A DNA stretch of 64,000 nucleotides from Bifidobacterium asteroides. GTDB lineage: Bacteria; Actinomycetota; Actinomycetes; Actinomycetales; Bifidobacteriaceae. The notes under the pieces are model-generated. The model was not told where the DNA came from, searched no databases, and saw only the letters and a list, made by a program, of their open reading frames with translations. The translations under genes and the position numbers were made by a program. Location: the NCBI RefSeq assembly GCF_030758775.1, contig NZ_CP132384.1:558001-622000 (forward strand), read 5' to 3'. Positions 53,588-63,075 of the stretch are shown here, in pieces; position 1 is the first letter of the stretch; each line of letters begins with the position of its first letter.

Positions 53588-55078
53588 GTGCATGAGGATG
53601 AGGAACGATTGCTGCAGGGTCTGGATCCTGCCCAGCGGCAGGCGGCCACTGTGCTTGACGGGCCTGTGCGGATCGTCGCAGGGGCCGGGGCTGGCAAGAC
53701 CAGGACCATCACCCGGCGGATGGCCTATGCCTGCGCCAGTGGCAGCTGGGAGCCCTCCAGAACCTTGGCAGTGACTTTTTCGGTCCGTGCCGCAGCCGAG
53801 ATGCGTGATCGTCTGACCAAGCTTGGCGTGTCGGCCTCCCTGCAGGCGGCGACCTTTCACTCGGCGGCCCTGCGCCAGCTCAGGCGGGTCTGGCCCCAGG
53901 TCAGCGAGACCTATCTTCCGGATCTGATCGAGGATGTGGCCCCCCTGGTGTCCTCCGCCTGCCAGCGGGTCTGCGGTGAGGAGGCCGACCCGGGCCAGGT
54001 CAGGGACCTGACTGCGGAGATCAACTGGGCCAAGGTGGGGCTGATCGCCCCTCAGGACTACGTTCGGGTCTGCGCGGCCAGTCACCGTCTGCCGCCGGCT
54101 GGTCTGGAGGCTGAGCGGATGGCCGACCTGTACACCGTCTTCGAGAGCTCCAAGGCCGCCCATAATCAGATGGACTTTAACGATATTCTTCTGCTGGTTT
54201 GCCACATTTTGGAAGAGGGCGGCCAGGCTGCTGCTGACATTCGAGACCGCATCGGCTGGCTGACCGTGGACGAGTACCAGGATGTCTCGCCCCTGCAGCA
54301 TCGGTTGCTCAAGCTCTGGCTCAACGGCAGGCAGAACCTGTGCGTGGTGGGGGACCCGGCCCAGACTATTTACTCCTTTGCGGGGGCCACCTCCTACTAC
54401 CTGCTGAACTTCCCCCAGGAATTCCCGGGAATCAAGGCCGATCTGGACCTGTCCACCGACTACCGGTCCACGGGAAGAGTGGTTCACTACGCTAATGGCA
54501 TTCTGGCTCGCTCGCCGGTGCGTGGCGACTACCTGAAGCTGGCATCAGCCCGCCAGGAGGGCAGCAGGGTCGCGATGACCCGTTACGAGGACGATGGTGA
54601 AGAGGCTGGGGCAGTGGCCTCCCGTATATCCTCCATGATCCGGAAGGGGGCCCGCCCCGGCCAGTTCGCAATCCTGACCCGGATCAACGCCCAGCAGACC
54701 CTGATCTGCCGTGCCCTGCACGAATGCGGGATCGGCTACCGGGTGCGCACGGAGTCGGGCTGGCAGAACCAGTCGGTCGATCTGAGCAAACATGAGGTGC
54801 TGGAGCAGCTGGAGAGCGGCATGGGCCAGGGGAGGGTCACGGTCTCCACCATTCATGCTGCCAAGGGGCTGGAGTTCGCCCATGTCTTCATCGTGGGCTG
54901 TGCCGAGGGGCTGATTCCCTTTGGCTCACCGCCCGAGGGGGATGCTCTGGAGGAGGAGCGCCGCCTTATGTATGTAGGGGTGACCCGAGCAGAGGACACC
55001 CTGCATCTTTCCTATGCGGAGCACAAGGACGGCAGTGCCTTTGCCCGGCGTGCTCCCAGCCGGTTCATTCACCGCTGA
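53588..55078 (+). CDS. UvrD/Rep-type superfamily 1 helicase (UvrD2-like, short)
   Basis: The product is 496 aa from GTG 53588. Helicase motifs: LDPAQRQAATVLDGP (Q motif), GAGAGKTRTI (Walker A, 32-38), VTFSVRAAAEMRDRL, DEYQDVSPLQ (228-232), VVGDPAQTIYSFAGA, DYRSTGRVV, TIHAAKGLEFAHVFIVG and RRLMYVGVTRAEDTLHL. All core motifs are present. It unwinds DNA 3'-5' in repair. At under 500 residues it is far shorter than mycobacterial UvrD2 (about 700) and ends soon after motif VI, so the C-terminal HRDC and cysteine-rich parts are missing. The domain-2B insertion is also small. Confidence 0.92.
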   Translation: MHEDEERLLQGLDPAQRQAATVLDGPVRIVAGAGAGKTRTITRRMAYACASGSWEPSRTLAVTFSVRAAAEMRDRLTKLGVSASLQAATFHSAALRQLRRVWPQVSETYLPDLIEDVAPLVSSACQRVCGEEADPGQVRDLTAEINWAKVGLIAPQDYVRVCAASHRLPPAGLEAERMADLYTVFESSKAAHNQMDFNDILLLVCHILEEGGQAAADIRDRIGWLTVDEYQDVSPLQHRLLKLWLNGRQNLCVVGDPAQTIYSFAGATSYYLLNFPQEFPGIKADLDLSTDYRSTGRVVHYANGILARSPVRGDYLKLASARQEGSRVAMTRYEDDGEEAGAVASRISSMIRKGARPGQFAILTRINAQQTLICRALHECGIGYRVRTESGWQNQSVDLSKHEVLEQLESGMGQGRVTVSTIHAAKGLEFAHVFIVGCAEGLIPFGSPPEGDALEEERRLMYVGVTRAEDTLHLSYAEHKDGSAFARRAPSRFIHR

Positions 55079-55124
55079 GCGCTGTCGATCCGGCCCCTCG
55101 GAACGCGGGGAGAGGGAGTGCGAT

Positions 55125-56738
55125 TCAAGCTTGGTTGCCGTCCGAATCGCCCTTGTCTGAGTTGTTCTGGTCCGGGTGACCGCTGTCGGGGTCCTTGGGA
55201 TCGGTGCCGGCGCTTTTCTGATTGCCGGGGGCTTCGTGGTCTGAATGCTCCTGGTCATTTGAAGCGTCGGAATCGGAAGCGTCGGCAGAGGAATCCTTGT
55301 CTTCGGCATTCAGCAGTTTGTCCAGCTCGGCATCCCAGTCCACCGAGGTGGCGGAAGTGGAGGCCTTCTGCTCGGATTGCCCATCTGCAGAGGTGGATGC
55401 TCCGCCCTGGCCGCCTTCGACCTTGACAGGCAGGGAAGGCAGCAGGTCAGGATGGGACCAGTGGCCGTCACGGCCCTGGACTCCCTCCTCGGCGGTGATG
55501 CGCTCCCAGAGGTCGGCGGCCTCGCGCAGCCGCTTGGGGTGAAGATGCAGGCCCAGCAGGGACTCGAAGGTCTGCTCGGCCGGCCCCCCCACGGCGCGCT
55601 CGCGTCGGGTCATCTCCCGCAGCTGCTCCAGGTGGGGCAGGTGGGCCATGCCGGCATTCCAGACCACGCAATCCACCCAGCCGTCCACCAGGGCCAGCAG
55701 GTCGCCCAGGCTGTGCAGGGCCTCCTTCTGCTCAGGGGTGTCCTCGATGCCGACATTGCTGAGGTTGATGGCGCCGGCGATGGATTCGGGATTGATCTGG
55801 TCGGCGTCGCGCAGCTGATCCTCCACCGCGTCCAGGTCGATGGAGACCCCCCGGGCGTACTTGCCGATCAGGGCCTCGAAGCGCGGCATCAGCCAGGGGA
55901 CGGCGGCGTAGAGCCGGGCGTGGGCGGCCTCCTTGAGGGCCATGTAACGGGTGACCTCGTCCAGATCCAGTTCCAATGATTTGGCGTAGGCCTTGATGTT
56001 CTGCGGTATAAGGGCTCCGGCGGGGTTCTTCAGCAGCGGGATGCCCTGGTCGAATCCTCCGCGGACCTCCTTGGCCAGCTCGCCGGCGGCCTGCCCCAGC
56101 TGCATGGCGAATGAGGTGTTCCCCAGCAGTCTCATCAGCGTGGTCGGATCCTTGAGATTGTCGGGCAGGGGGATGGGCACAGGTCCGGCGAACATCCCCG
56201 AAATCTCGCCCTGGCCGAAACCTTGGAAGCGCTGGTTTATGACGGAGGTCAGGGCCTCGCTGACCGCCTGGGCCACAGGCGAGGCGAACTGGACCCAGGC
56301 GTCTATGCTGCCCTCGATCCATCCGGCACGGGTCAAGGCTTCGGTCTGGCCTGGGGCGGGGTCGAAGGAGCAGACGGTGTCCAGCCAGAGGTTGGCCTCG
56401 CTCATGACCCGGGCCACCCGGTCGCCGTCCTCGGCTGTGACGGCGGTATCGGACTGGTCGGCCCTGGTGCGTCCCAGGGCGATGTTCTTGGCCAGCACAA
56501 GGTTGATGGGCCCCTGGTCGGCCTGGGCCTGCATGTCAGCCGGCGTGTTCAGCCCTCCGGCCGTGAAAGCCTGAATCAGGGCCTGAACCTCGGCGGGTTT
56601 GGGCAGCTGATCGGCTCCCTGGGCCGCCATCTGCGAGCGGATGGACTCAGGCAGCTGTGAGAACTGACTCCAGGCCAGCTCGCCCTGCACCGGGCCGAAG
56701 CACTCGATGAGCCATTGGTGGATTGCATTCTCGTCCAT
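55125..56738 (-). CDS. DUF2342 family (predicted zinc-dependent hydrolase/metalloprotease-like)
   Basis: About 537 aa from ATG 56738 (MDENAIHQWL); ATG 56816 is an alternative. The family core is seen in LLGNTSFAMQLGQAAGELAK, NIKAYAKSLELDLDEVTRYM, ALKEAAHARLYAAVPWLMPR, LLALVDGWVDCVVWNAG and LLGLHLHPKRLREAADLWE. The segment EAAHARLYA has the E-x-x-H spacing that may bind metal, though I see no classical HExxH. The tail (about 440-537) is Asp/Ser/Asn-rich and likely disordered. This gene accompanies UvrD2 and a Lon-like protease in actinobacteria. Molecular function not established. Confidence 0.88.
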   Translation of the reverse strand: MDENAIHQWLIECFGPVQGELAWSQFSQLPESIRSQMAAQGADQLPKPAEVQALIQAFTAGGLNTPADMQAQADQGPINLVLAKNIALGRTRADQSDTAVTAEDGDRVARVMSEANLWLDTVCSFDPAPGQTEALTRAGWIEGSIDAWVQFASPVAQAVSEALTSVINQRFQGFGQGEISGMFAGPVPIPLPDNLKDPTTLMRLLGNTSFAMQLGQAAGELAKEVRGGFDQGIPLLKNPAGALIPQNIKAYAKSLELDLDEVTRYMALKEAAHARLYAAVPWLMPRFEALIGKYARGVSIDLDAVEDQLRDADQINPESIAGAINLSNVGIEDTPEQKEALHSLGDLLALVDGWVDCVVWNAGMAHLPHLEQLREMTRRERAVGGPAEQTFESLLGLHLHPKRLREAADLWERITAEEGVQGRDGHWSHPDLLPSLPVKVEGGQGGASTSADGQSEQKASTSATSVDWDAELDKLLNAEDKDSSADASDSDASNDQEHSDHEAPGNQKSAGTDPKDPDSGHPDQNNSDKGDSDGNQA

Positions 56739-56832
56739 TGCTTTGATTCCAGTCCTCGCCAAGGCAGGCCGTCCGCCATCGAGGTTGACGTCTGCCGGGA
56801 TTATCGTCTTCATCAACCATAATATTGGAGCT

Positions 56833-57699
56833 ATGACACTTCCGCACGGGAAATCGGATCACTGCGCCACAGGCGCACCCGAAAAGCAGATCGGGACGCT
56901 TGGCGGACCCACCCGCAAAATGCTGGCCGGCGGTCTTCTGATCATTCTGGCCCTCCTGGCGCTTTTCCTCCCCTCGCCATATACCATCGAGACGCCCGGA
57001 CCCACCCAGGATGTGCTGGGAAGTTCAAAAGGCTCACCGGTCATCAAGGTCAAGGGCGGCCAGGTCCACCATGACAAGGGCCGTCTGCTGATGACCACGG
57101 TCAATGCCCGCGGAATCCCCGGTTATCCGGCCTCCAATCTGGATGCCCTGGTGGGCTGGGCCGACCCCCACGCCACGGTGCTTCCCCAGGAGGCCGTAGT
57201 GCCTCCCGGGCAGAGTGTGGAGGAGTACAGGCGCCAGGAGCAGGGTGATATGCACGGCTCCCAGAAGGCTGCCTCGGCCCATGCTCTGGCCTTCCTCAAG
57301 GCCCGGGGATATGACGTCTCAGGCCTGCAGTTCAGCATGAGGGTGGCCGACATCGGCGGTCCCTCGGCCGGGCTCATGTACACCCTGGGGGCCATCGACA
57401 AGATCACTCCGGAGCAGGAGACAGGCGGTCTGACCATCGCAGGTACCGGCACTATGGACCAGAAGGGACGGGTCGGTGCCATCGGCGGCATCCAGCTGAA
57501 GATGCTGGGCGCCAGGCGGGACGGCGCCACCTGGTTCCTGGCCCCGGCGGCTAATTGCCCACAGGTGGCGGGTCATGTGCCACAGGGACTGCGCGACGTG
57601 CGGGTATCCACCTTGGACGAGGCCTATAAGGCCCTGGTGGCCATCGGCCATGGCCAGGGGGAGGGGCTGCCCCGCTGCACAGCCACCAAGGGTAGGTAG
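56833..57699 (+). CDS. Membrane-anchored Lon-like (S16) protease lacking a clear PDZ domain
   Basis: About 288 aa from ATG 56833, with TTGGAGCT upstream. One membrane segment (MLAGGLLIILALLALFL, about 28-48) precedes the family start YTIETPGPTQDVLG. The proteolytic domain has Ser178 in DIGGPSAGLMY and Lys223 in AIGGIQLKMLGARRDGATWF, the S16 dyad. Actinobacterial homologues are about 340 residues with a PDZ domain between the anchor and the protease; only about 60 residues fit there (VPPGQSVEEYRRQEQGDMH), so the PDZ seems deleted. It faces outward and probably cleaves membrane or secreted proteins. Divergent from the DUF2342 gene. Confidence 0.88.
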   Translation: MTLPHGKSDHCATGAPEKQIGTLGGPTRKMLAGGLLIILALLALFLPSPYTIETPGPTQDVLGSSKGSPVIKVKGGQVHHDKGRLLMTTVNARGIPGYPASNLDALVGWADPHATVLPQEAVVPPGQSVEEYRRQEQGDMHGSQKAASAHALAFLKARGYDVSGLQFSMRVADIGGPSAGLMYTLGAIDKITPEQETGGLTIAGTGTMDQKGRVGAIGGIQLKMLGARRDGATWFLAPAANCPQVAGHVPQGLRDVRVSTLDEAYKALVAIGHGQGEGLPRCTATKGR

Positions 57700-57749
57700 A
57701 CAAGGCCGGCCCAATTGGTGAATTCCGGCAGTCTTGTTATGCTGAAGCC

Positions 57750-58166
57750 GTGGCTGAGACTACAACCTATACAGCGGAAGAGTTCGGTTTCCATCCCGGC
57801 GATATCGTTCAGGAATGGATGTGGGACGACGATGTCGACGACGGGATCCGGACCAGGATCGAGGATCTGACCGGCGAAGAGCTGGTGGACGAGGACTATG
57901 ACGCAGCCGTGGATGGGGTCATCATCTGGTGGCGGGACGGCGATGCCGAGGACGATTTGGCAGATACCATCATGGATGCCTCGGCCATGGTCAACAAGGG
58001 TGCGCCGTTCTGGGTGCTGACCCCCAAACCCGGCAGACCTGGGGCATCGGCTCCAGGGGTCGTCTCCAATGCGGCCAAGACCGCGGGCATGAACGCCCTG
58101 ATGCCCACCACCGCCAGCAAGGATTGGAACGCCACCCAGCTGCGGGCTTTCGGCAAGGGCAAGTAA
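57750..58166 (+). CDS. DUF3052 family protein
   Basis: 138 aa from GTG 57750. EEFGFHPGDIVQEWMWDDDV, then GIRTRIEDLTGEELVDEDYD, then AAVDGVIIWWRDGDAEDDLA match the small acidic actinobacterial DUF3052 family (about 130-140 aa). The C-terminus (ALMPTTASKDWNATQLRAFG) is basic by contrast. Cytoplasmic; function unknown. It follows the Lon-like gene by 50 bases and ends at a hairpin. Confidence 0.9.
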   Translation: MAETTTYTAEEFGFHPGDIVQEWMWDDDVDDGIRTRIEDLTGEELVDEDYDAAVDGVIIWWRDGDAEDDLADTIMDASAMVNKGAPFWVLTPKPGRPGASAPGVVSNAAKTAGMNALMPTTASKDWNATQLRAFGKGK

Positions 58167-58195
58167 GTTTTTCTGGCTGCAGAAGCGCCAATGAA

Positions 58196-58237
58196 CGAGG
58201 TGGTGGGCATCAGGATCAACCGATGCCCACCACCTCG
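58196..58237. terminator. Bidirectional terminator hairpin
   Basis: CGAGGTGGTGGGCATC (58196-58211) pairs perfectly with GATGCCCACCACCTCG (58222-58237) over a 10-base loop between the convergent DUF3052 and MFS genes. Confidence 0.85.
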
Positions 58238-58259
58238 CTGTCTTTCATAAGGGATTCCC

Positions 58260-59831
58260 TCAGGAATCCAGTTTGGCCAGCGGCCCTTGCTGCTCGCCCT
58301 TCTCAGCAATGGCCGGAGACGCCGTCGTGGCCTTGTTCTGATATTCGGCCAGCAGGGTGCGCGAACGGATGTCGCAGAGGTTGGCCACCAGGGCCATGAT
58401 CAGAATGACCAGGCCTACCAGGAAGATCCAATGAAGGCCGTCGAAGACGATGGTGCGGGCCGGGCCCAGCAGACGCGATGGAATGCTCCCTGCCGTGGCC
58501 GGGTTGATCATGCTGTTCATCATGTCCTCGGTCAGTCCCTTATGTTGAGGCACCTCGCGGGCGATGACCGTGTTCATGACGATGCCGAAGATGGAGACCA
58601 TCAGGGTCTGCCCCAGGGAGCGGGCCAGGGTGTTGAAGCTGGTCGAGGCGCCCACGTCTCCTGAGGGCACCACGCTCTGGGCGGTGATGGTCGAGGTGGT
58701 GATGGTCAGTCCGAAGCCGAAGCCGACCACGGCCGAGATGACCAGGAAGACCCAGTAGGCGGTGGCTTGGGGGACGGCTATGTAGCAGATGCAGGCCGTC
58801 AGGATGAAAGCCAGGCCGATGTTGGTGGCCCGGTGCGGCGGGTGATGCATGGTCAACGGTCCGGCCAGGTAGGCGCCCAGGAGCCAGAGAATGGAGGATG
58901 GGGTGACCACAAAGCCGCCCAGTGAGGGGTTCATTCCCAAAACAGACTGCATCCAGATGGGCATGTAGGTGTCGAAGCCCATCAGGAATCCGGCCACCAG
59001 AAGCATGCAGATGTTCTGGATGACAAAGGTTCTGATGCGAAAGAGCCGCAGAGGCAGGATGGGGTCCTCCTGGCGGCCCTCCACATGAAGCAGCAGGGCA
59101 AAGGTGACCACGGTGGCTGCAGCCAGGATCAGGGTAATTCGCGTATCGCCCGCCGATCCCAGGCTCTGCAGGCAGAGCATCAGGCAGATCAGGCAGACGC
59201 TGAGCAGCCCGATGCCGATGTAGTCGACGCGGGTTTCACGCGCCTTGATATGTTCGCTCAGGAAGATCTGGATCATGATGATGACCAGCAGGCCGATGGG
59301 CACGTTGATGGCGAAGACCCAGTGCCAGCTTATCTGCTGGACGATGAAGCCTCCCAGCAGGGGGGCGATGATGGAGGCGATGCCCCAGGCCGAGCCGTTC
59401 AGGCCGATCATGCCCGCCCGCTTGTCCAGGGGATAGATGTCGGCCAGGACGGTGTAGGTCAGCGGCTGGATGGCGCCGGCCCCCAGGCCCTGCAGAAAAC
59501 GGGCGCCGATCAGCTGGGGCATGGACTGGGAGAGGGCGCACAGGGTGGATCCGATCACGAAGACCAGCAGTCCGATGGTCAGCAGCGGCTTGCGGCCAAA
59601 GCGGTCCGAAAGCTTGCCGTAGATGGGCGTGGTGACCGCCGTCATGAGCAGATAGATGGAGTAGACCCAGTTCATGATGGACAGCCCATGCAGGTCCCCG
59701 ATGATGGTGGGCATGGCGGTGGAGACGATGGTCCCCTCGATGGCCGTCATGAAGGTGGCGATGAAGACCGCCACCGTCACCAGGGTGCGGTTGGTCTTCC
59801 TGCCGCTGCCTGTATCGACTGTCTGTGACAA
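58260..59831 (-). CDS. MFS multidrug exporter, DHA2 (14-TM) family
   Basis: 523 aa from TTG 59831 (after AAGGGGGTTCGGA). The first helix carries TFMTAIEGTIVSTAMPTIIG, followed by NWVYSIYLLMTAVTTPIYGK, LSDRFGRKPLL (loop 2-3 motif) and the drug-proton antiporter motif C (GSAWGIASIIAPLLGGFI). Fourteen membrane segments can be counted. It would export drugs or other hydrophobic compounds with protons (EmrB/QacA type). The cytoplasmic tail is short and hydrophilic. No regulator is adjacent. The relic at 13.1-13.3 kb belongs to the same family. Confidence 0.94.
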   Translation of the reverse strand: MSQTVDTGSGRKTNRTLVTVAVFIATFMTAIEGTIVSTAMPTIIGDLHGLSIMNWVYSIYLLMTAVTTPIYGKLSDRFGRKPLLTIGLLVFVIGSTLCALSQSMPQLIGARFLQGLGAGAIQPLTYTVLADIYPLDKRAGMIGLNGSAWGIASIIAPLLGGFIVQQISWHWVFAINVPIGLLVIIMIQIFLSEHIKARETRVDYIGIGLLSVCLICLMLCLQSLGSAGDTRITLILAAATVVTFALLLHVEGRQEDPILPLRLFRIRTFVIQNICMLLVAGFLMGFDTYMPIWMQSVLGMNPSLGGFVVTPSSILWLLGAYLAGPLTMHHPPHRATNIGLAFILTACICYIAVPQATAYWVFLVISAVVGFGFGLTITTSTITAQSVVPSGDVGASTSFNTLARSLGQTLMVSIFGIVMNTVIAREVPQHKGLTEDMMNSMINPATAGSIPSRLLGPARTIVFDGLHWIFLVGLVILIMALVANLCDIRSRTLLAEYQNKATTASPAIAEKGEQQGPLAKLDS

Positions 59832-59962
59832 TCCGAACCCCCTTTTATACGGTGTATATGGTGTGTTTCTCTTCTTTTTGCGGACAAGGCCCGCGAATTC
59901 CTAGTGGATTATAGCCGCACCGTGCGGCCTTGTCACCGTGTATTCTGCTAAGGTAGTGTGCT

Positions 59963-60036
59963 GGTCCCGTGGCTCAGTTGGTTAGAGCGCCACCTTTACA
60001 CGGTGGATGTCCCCGGTTCGAGTCCGGGCGGGACCA
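59963..60036 (+). tRNA. tRNA-Val (anticodon TAC)
   Basis: Acceptor arms GGTCCCG and CGGGACC pair. The D arm is GGCTCAGTTGGTTAGAGC. The anticodon arm is CCACC - TTTACAC - GGTGG with anticodon TAC, and the T arm has GGTTCGAGTCC. Discriminator A; CCA is not encoded. A TTGTCA about 30 bases upstream is a plausible -35. Confidence 0.94.
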
Positions 60037-60136
60037 CAGGGGTTTTTAGGGGGCGTGCCCGAAGTCGCGTCTTAGCGCTCACGTAGAATCGATGCACGAC
60101 GATCGTTGGCAAGAAAGGTCAGGAGGTCGATGCCTG

Positions 60137-61804
60137 ATGTCAGCTAAGCCTGATGCCCGTGGAACCGAGGCGACCATCGCGCGCTCGGGCAAGCGCAAGT
60201 GGGGGTATGACACCAAGCAGGTGGACGCCTTCCTGGAGCGGGCGCACTCGCTCTATGAGAGCCAGGATCCTGATCTGACCCAGGAGGAGATAGCCAACGC
60301 CTCCTTTGACCTGTGCAAGAACGGCTACATCATCACCCAGGTGGATGCAGCCCTCTCCCGACTGGAGAGGGTGATTTCCGACAGGCAGACCAGCTTGGAG
60401 ATAGCCCGGGTGGGCGTGGATGGTTGGACGACCAGAATGGTCAGTCTGCAATCGGAGCTGACCACTCATGCCGGCAGGCCCTCAGGCAGCGTCTTCAAGC
60501 GCGGGGATCCCGGCATGCCCTCATACGACTGCAAGCAGGTGGAGCGGCTGATCGAGCAGGTCCTCAACAAGACTTCTGACCAGCTCAACCTGCAGGAGGG
60601 GCGGAAGACGGACTCGGGCAAGTCGAAGAACACCGACATCACGGCTGACCGCGTCTCCAACGTCATCTTCACCCAGCGGCGGGGGCCCAAGGGTTATGAC
60701 GAGCGCCAGGTGGACTTCTTCCTGGCCAAGGCCGTCGAGCTTCTGGAGCAGCTGGAGTCCTTCGCCAGGGTCAGCGAGAGGGCCAAGAGAGCAAGCGCGA
60801 GTTCAACGGCGCCTGCCGCTGTTCCTGCGCAATCGCAGCTTCCTGTGCAGGACTCTTCAGCCTCGGGCGTTCAGCCGCTGATCGGACAGAGTCAGGAACC
60901 CGCTTGGAGCATCCCCAATGCTTCCCCTGTTGCGGAGGACCAAAGCAGTCAGGACGATTTCGCTCAACTGCATCAGGCGGAACGGGCCATCTTCGATGCT
61001 CCCGCTGCCAGCACGCAGACGGTGCCGACGGCCCAGCCCAACAGCTCCCTGAGTGCCCTGGCTTCAGCGGTCAACCAGCGACTGGCTCAGGACGGCGCTG
61101 GAGCGGCTGTGGATACCGGTGTTGATACACCTTCAACAGCTTCAGCCCGGTCTGCATCCTCAGTCGATGTCGGCGGCGGAGCGGCCGTTGCTCCTACAAA
61201 TCCGGCTGTCTCCGGTCGGCCTGAATCGGTTATGCCCACCTCTGCGCCATATACTCCTGCAGTCTCCGCTGCAGGCTCGGCTGCACCCGCGCCGGCTGTA
61301 CAATCCGTGCCTTTCAACCCGACGGCCTCTCCTTCGCCTTCCCCCGCACCGCAGACTCCTGAGCCGACGGTATTCCAGCCGACCCCCTCGACACCTGCCG
61401 CATCCGCCCCCGCCACAAGACCGGAATCACCGGTGTCCCCCTCGAACGAGGCTGACGCCGAAGACTCTTCTGTGCCAGGATCCACCTCAGTTATCTCGTC
61501 GCCTTTCGTCGACGGACCTCTGGGCGCAGGCGGGCCCTTGGGCAGCTACGAGGAGCCGGCACCAGCAGCACCTGAGACCCAGGAGCGTCCTTGGGCCGAA
61601 ACAGCCGAAAGCAGCACGGATACGCCCGACTGGGCCAAGCCTCGGTACTCACAAAACACGCAAGGGAACAAGCAGGACCAGGATCCGGATTCCTACCTGA
61701 ACTCCCTGCTCAACCAGGATCTGCCCAAGATGGATCTGGACATCCCTGATATTTCATTCCCGGCCTTCGGCGACGAGGGGGAGCAGGATAAAGGCGGTCG
61801 ATGA
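60137..61804 (+). CDS. DivIVA-repeat protein, possible cell-pole/division factor
   Basis: About 555 aa from ATG 60137 (MSAKPDARG) with AGGAGG ten bases upstream. Three DivIVA-type N-terminal modules are visible: KWGYDTKQVDAFLERAHSLY (about 20-40), PSYDCKQVERLIEQVLNKT (about 125-145) and KGYDERQVDFFLAKAVELLE (about 190-210). In DivIVA/Wag31 this motif binds membranes. The remaining 330 residues are Ala/Pro/Ser/Thr-rich and probably disordered, ending in a short conserved-looking stretch (DSYLNSLLNQDLPKMDLDIP). No long coiled coil is seen, so it is not Wag31 itself. It overlaps dxr (ATGA), so it is translated together with isoprenoid-synthesis genes. Confidence 0.82.
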   Translation: MSAKPDARGTEATIARSGKRKWGYDTKQVDAFLERAHSLYESQDPDLTQEEIANASFDLCKNGYIITQVDAALSRLERVISDRQTSLEIARVGVDGWTTRMVSLQSELTTHAGRPSGSVFKRGDPGMPSYDCKQVERLIEQVLNKTSDQLNLQEGRKTDSGKSKNTDITADRVSNVIFTQRRGPKGYDERQVDFFLAKAVELLEQLESFARVSERAKRASASSTAPAAVPAQSQLPVQDSSASGVQPLIGQSQEPAWSIPNASPVAEDQSSQDDFAQLHQAERAIFDAPAASTQTVPTAQPNSSLSALASAVNQRLAQDGAGAAVDTGVDTPSTASARSASSVDVGGGAAVAPTNPAVSGRPESVMPTSAPYTPAVSAAGSAAPAPAVQSVPFNPTASPSPSPAPQTPEPTVFQPTPSTPAASAPATRPESPVSPSNEADAEDSSVPGSTSVISSPFVDGPLGAGGPLGSYEEPAPAAPETQERPWAETAESSTDTPDWAKPRYSQNTQGNKQDQDPDSYLNSLLNQDLPKMDLDIPDISFPAFGDEGEQDKGGR

Positions 61805-63075
61805 GTCAGTTGGCAGTGATGAGTGAAGGCGTGCAGGCCGGTCTGCCGGTCGAGCGTGAACGTACCCTGGCGGATTGGTCGCCTAGGGACGATGCCGACC
61901 AATCTCGCAGTCTGGTTATCCTGGGTTCCACAGGATCCATCGGTACCCAGGCCTTGGATCTGATCAGTCTTCATAGGGATCGGTTCCAGGTGACTGGATT
62001 GGCCGCTGGTGGTGCGCATGTTGAGCTCCTGGCCCGTCAAGCCCGTGATTTTGGCGTGACCCGTCTGGCTCTGGCCGACAGGGCCCAGGTTCCGGCCCTG
62101 CAGGAGGCGCTCAAGGCCCTGGGATTGACTGGTATCCAAGTAGAAGCAGGCATGGAGGCGGTCCAGGCTCTGGCCGGCTCCGGCAGTGATCTGGTCCTCA
62201 ACGGCATCACCGGATCAGTCGGTCTGCGCCCGTCCATTGCGGCCCTGCAGGCCGGATCCCAGCTGGCTCTGGCCAACAAGGAGTCCGTGGTGGCCGGCGG
62301 CCATCTGCTCTTTGATGCCGAGATACGGCCGGGTCAGATCAACCCGGTCGACTCCGAGCATTCAGCCATCTGGCAGTCTCTGCGTTCGGGGCAGCATGGA
62401 GAGGTGGCCCGTCTGGTGGTCACCGCATCGGGAGGTCCTTTCCGGGGCTGGAGCCGACAAGCCATGCGCGAGGTCACCCCTGAGCAGGCCCTGAATCATC
62501 CGACCTGGTCCATGGGCCCGGTGGTCACCATCAACTCATCCACTATGGTCAACAAAGGGCTGGAGGTCATCGAGGCCAGCCGGCTCTTCCGAATCGAGCC
62601 CGAACGGATCACCGTGGTGGTTCACCCCCAGTCCGTGGTCCACTCCATGGTCCAGTTCCAGGACGGGGCCACCATAAGCCAGGCTTCCCCTCCGGATATG
62701 CGTCTGCCCATCGCCCTGGGCCTGTCGGCGCCCGTCCGTCTCGACCATGTGGCTGCGGCCTGCGACTGGTCCAAGCCCAATACATGGACTTTCGAGCCCC
62801 TGGATGATGAGGCCTTCCCGGCGGTCAACCTGGCCAGGCGGGCCCTGGGCAGCTGCGAGCCCATGACCGCGGTTTTCAATGCCGCCAACGAGCAGGCGGT
62901 CAGGGCCTTCCTGGATCACCGGCTGCCCTACCTGGGCATCGTCGAAACCATCCGTTCGGTCATGGATGCCATGGAAACGCATCTTCCGGGAACATTCACA
63001 TCCGTGGAGGTAATGGAGCAAGTCGAGCATGAGGCACGCCAAAGGGCTGATGCTTTGATAGACATGACAGCGTGA
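61801..63075 (+). CDS. dxr: 1-deoxy-D-xylulose 5-phosphate reductoisomerase
   Basis: The product is 424 aa; ATG 61801 overlaps the previous stop. It makes 2-C-methyl-D-erythritol 4-phosphate, the committed MEP-pathway step for isoprenoids. The NADPH loop [15 protein letters not shown] starts at residue 41, after an N-terminal extension of about 37 residues that may be real or reflect a later start (ATG 61819 is in frame). Active-site motifs: [41 protein letters not shown] and [15 protein letters not shown]. It runs directly into ispG. Confidence 0.97.
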   Translation: MSQLAVMSEGVQAGLPVERERTLADWSPRDDADQSRSLVILGSTGSIGTQALDLISLHRDRFQVTGLAAGGAHVELLARQARDFGVTRLALADRAQVPALQEALKALGLTGIQVEAGMEAVQALAGSGSDLVLNGITGSVGLRPSIAALQAGSQLALANKESVVAGGHLLFDAEIRPGQINPVDSEHSAIWQSLRSGQHGEVARLVVTASGGPFRGWSRQAMREVTPEQALNHPTWSMGPVVTINSSTMVNKGLEVIEASRLFRIEPERITVVVHPQSVVHSMVQFQDGATISQASPPDMRLPIALGLSAPVRLDHVAAACDWSKPNTWTFEPLDDEAFPAVNLARRALGSCEPMTAVFNAANEQAVRAFLDHRLPYLGIVETIRSVMDAMETHLPGTFTSVEVMEQVEHEARQRADALIDMTA

